From assembly GCA_003116975.1 (NCBI GenBank), contig BGKB01000182.1:1-64000 (forward strand): 64,000 bases of DNA, given 5' to 3'. A model generated the notes under the pieces. The model made no database searches, had not been told where the DNA came from, and saw only the letters and a program-made list of their open reading frames with translations. Origin of the DNA: Aurantiochytrium sp. KH105. Taxonomy: Eukaryota > Sar > Bigyra > Thraustochytrida > Thraustochytriidae. Of this stretch, positions 63,205 through 64,000 are shown piece by piece (the first letter of the stretch is position 1; each line of letters begins with the position of its first letter). Both the position numbers and the translations under genes were made by a program.

Positions 63205-64000
63205 TCAAAAGTTCTTAAACCATGCAGAGATGGGGATCTTCTCAAGAGTTCCCGAGTCAATGGCCTCCTCACGCGGAGTAGGCGTGGTCAAAATCTCCTG
63301 CAGGGCGTTCTGCGCAGCCTCGTGAAGCGGCGAGGGAAAGGTTCCAGTGCAAATGGCGTCGAAATCAACCTTGGCCAGAAACGGGTGCTGACGCGTGTCC
63401 TCGAGGTTGGAAAGGCGGCGATCCGGCGAGGGCTGAAGAAGATCGTGAAGAAAGTCGCGAGCCTCCTTGGAGAGCTCTTTGGGCAAGTCGAGCGAGTTCG
63501 GGTCAAAGTTCGTGATCTGCGAAAAGAGGTCTGTCTCGTTAAAGGGCAACTTTGATGTGAGCATTTCATAGGTGAGAATGCCCAAGGCCCAAAAGTCAAC
63601 CTCCAGGCCGTGGCCCGCGTTGAGCACCTGCTCAGGAGCAACATAGCCTGGATCTCCGCACATGGTAAAGGTGCGAATACTCGTATCTTCCATGTACTTT
63701 CCGCAACCAAGATCTGCCAGAGAAACGTAGCCTTGCGAGTTGAGCATGAGCGTTTGCGGATTGATCGAACGAGCGAGAATATTGCGCTCGTGCAGACGGT
63801 CCAAAATGACAACAATATTAGCAGCCACAAAACGAACCACATCCTCCTCAAGGGGCTCTGCCATGAAGTCGTGCAGCGTACCGCAAGCAACGCCCGCAAG
63901 AGCCACGTGCAGGCCATCGTGGCCTACAAATGTCTTGAGAATGGGGAAAATCGGCTCGTACACATTGACCGAGGCGCTTCCACCCGCGCCGGAGCGGCCA
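63205..64000 (-). CDS. AGC (PKG-like) pseudokinase, C-terminal part
   Basis: The frame is open to the right edge, so the N-terminus and P-loop lie outside the window. The visible 265 residues have the C-lobe of an AGC kinase: TFTMCGDPGYVAPEQVL, then VDFWALGILTYEMLTSKLPF, and an AGC-type extension (HPFLAKVDFDAICTGTF). The catalytic loop expected as YRDLKPEN reads ARSINPQT, so the catalytic Asp (Ser at 63766-63768), the Lys and the Asn are all replaced. The DFG triplet reads DLG, retaining Asp. I infer a pseudokinase or regulatory domain, similar to cyclic-nucleotide-dependent kinases in sequence style. Upstream cNMP-binding domains cannot be checked here. Confidence 0.78.
   Translation of the reverse strand, partial: GRSGAGGSASVNVYEPIFPILKTFVGHDGLHVALAGVACGTLHDFMAEPLEEDVVRFVAANIVVILDRLHERNILARSINPQTLMLNSQGYVSLADLGCGKYMEDTSIRTFTMCGDPGYVAPEQVLNAGHGLEVDFWALGILTYEMLTSKLPFNETDLFSQITNFDPNSLDLPKELSKEARDFLHDLLQPSPDRRLSNLEDTRQHPFLAKVDFDAICTGTFPSPLHEAAQNALQEILTTPTPREEAIDSGTLEKIPISAWFKNF

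Overview
The window is nuclear DNA from a protist-like eukaryote. It encodes an unconventional myosin, a three-repeat Myb factor, a FANCJ-type helicase, a TPR/J-domain co-chaperone, a bHLH-type factor and an AGC-family kinase. Almost every gene is one long uninterrupted reading frame, intergenic DNA is short and full of simple repeats, and at least three decayed fragments look like Crinkler-type nuclease-kinase effectors. This fits a stramenopile such as a thraustochytrid (Labyrinthulomycetes). That placement is an inference from gene style, not from a marker gene.

Layout. Positions 1-5000 are a gene graveyard: three broken copies of a restriction-endonuclease-like plus kinase family in both orientations, and two kinesin-light-chain-type TPR scraps. 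Positions 5433-15439 carry three housekeeping or regulatory genes on the minus strand: a DNAJC7-like co-chaperone, R1R2R3-Myb, and a FANCJ/BRIP1-like helicase with 42 consecutive glutamines. A myosin with an unusual zinc-ribbon tail follows on the plus strand (17324-21811).

Positions 22342-53386 form the most striking region. It holds three giant paralogous plus-strand genes (about 2812, 2551 and 3010 residues). Each has a circularly permuted SF2 helicase (motif order Ia-II-III-V-VI-I), then a GT-A-like glycosyltransferase domain. This is the architecture I associate with GREB1 and the TET/JBP-associated glycosyltransferases (TAGT). Two of the three are headed by a divergent minus-strand leucine-rich-repeat gene. 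Both LRR proteins carry a roughly 85-residue C-terminal domain that matches the domain directly after the glycosyltransferase in the giants. The locus therefore looks like a duplicated LRR/giant module plus one extra giant. The third giant ends in a run of repeated helical domains, and its probable ancestral C-terminus lies as a decayed remnant just downstream.

Positions 54155-57973 hold two minus-strand paralogous PhyH-like Fe(II)/2-oxoglutarate dioxygenases. One has an intact HxD...H triad; the other has lost both histidines. The window ends with a bHLH-type factor, an unrecognised Ser-rich nuclear-type protein, and the C-terminal part of a PKG-like pseudokinase running off the right edge.

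A working hypothesis, not shown by the sequence, is that the giants, LRR partners and dioxygenases belong to one chromatin- or nucleic-acid-modifying system (oxidation followed by glycosylation). No protein searches could be run; family assignments rest on motif reading.
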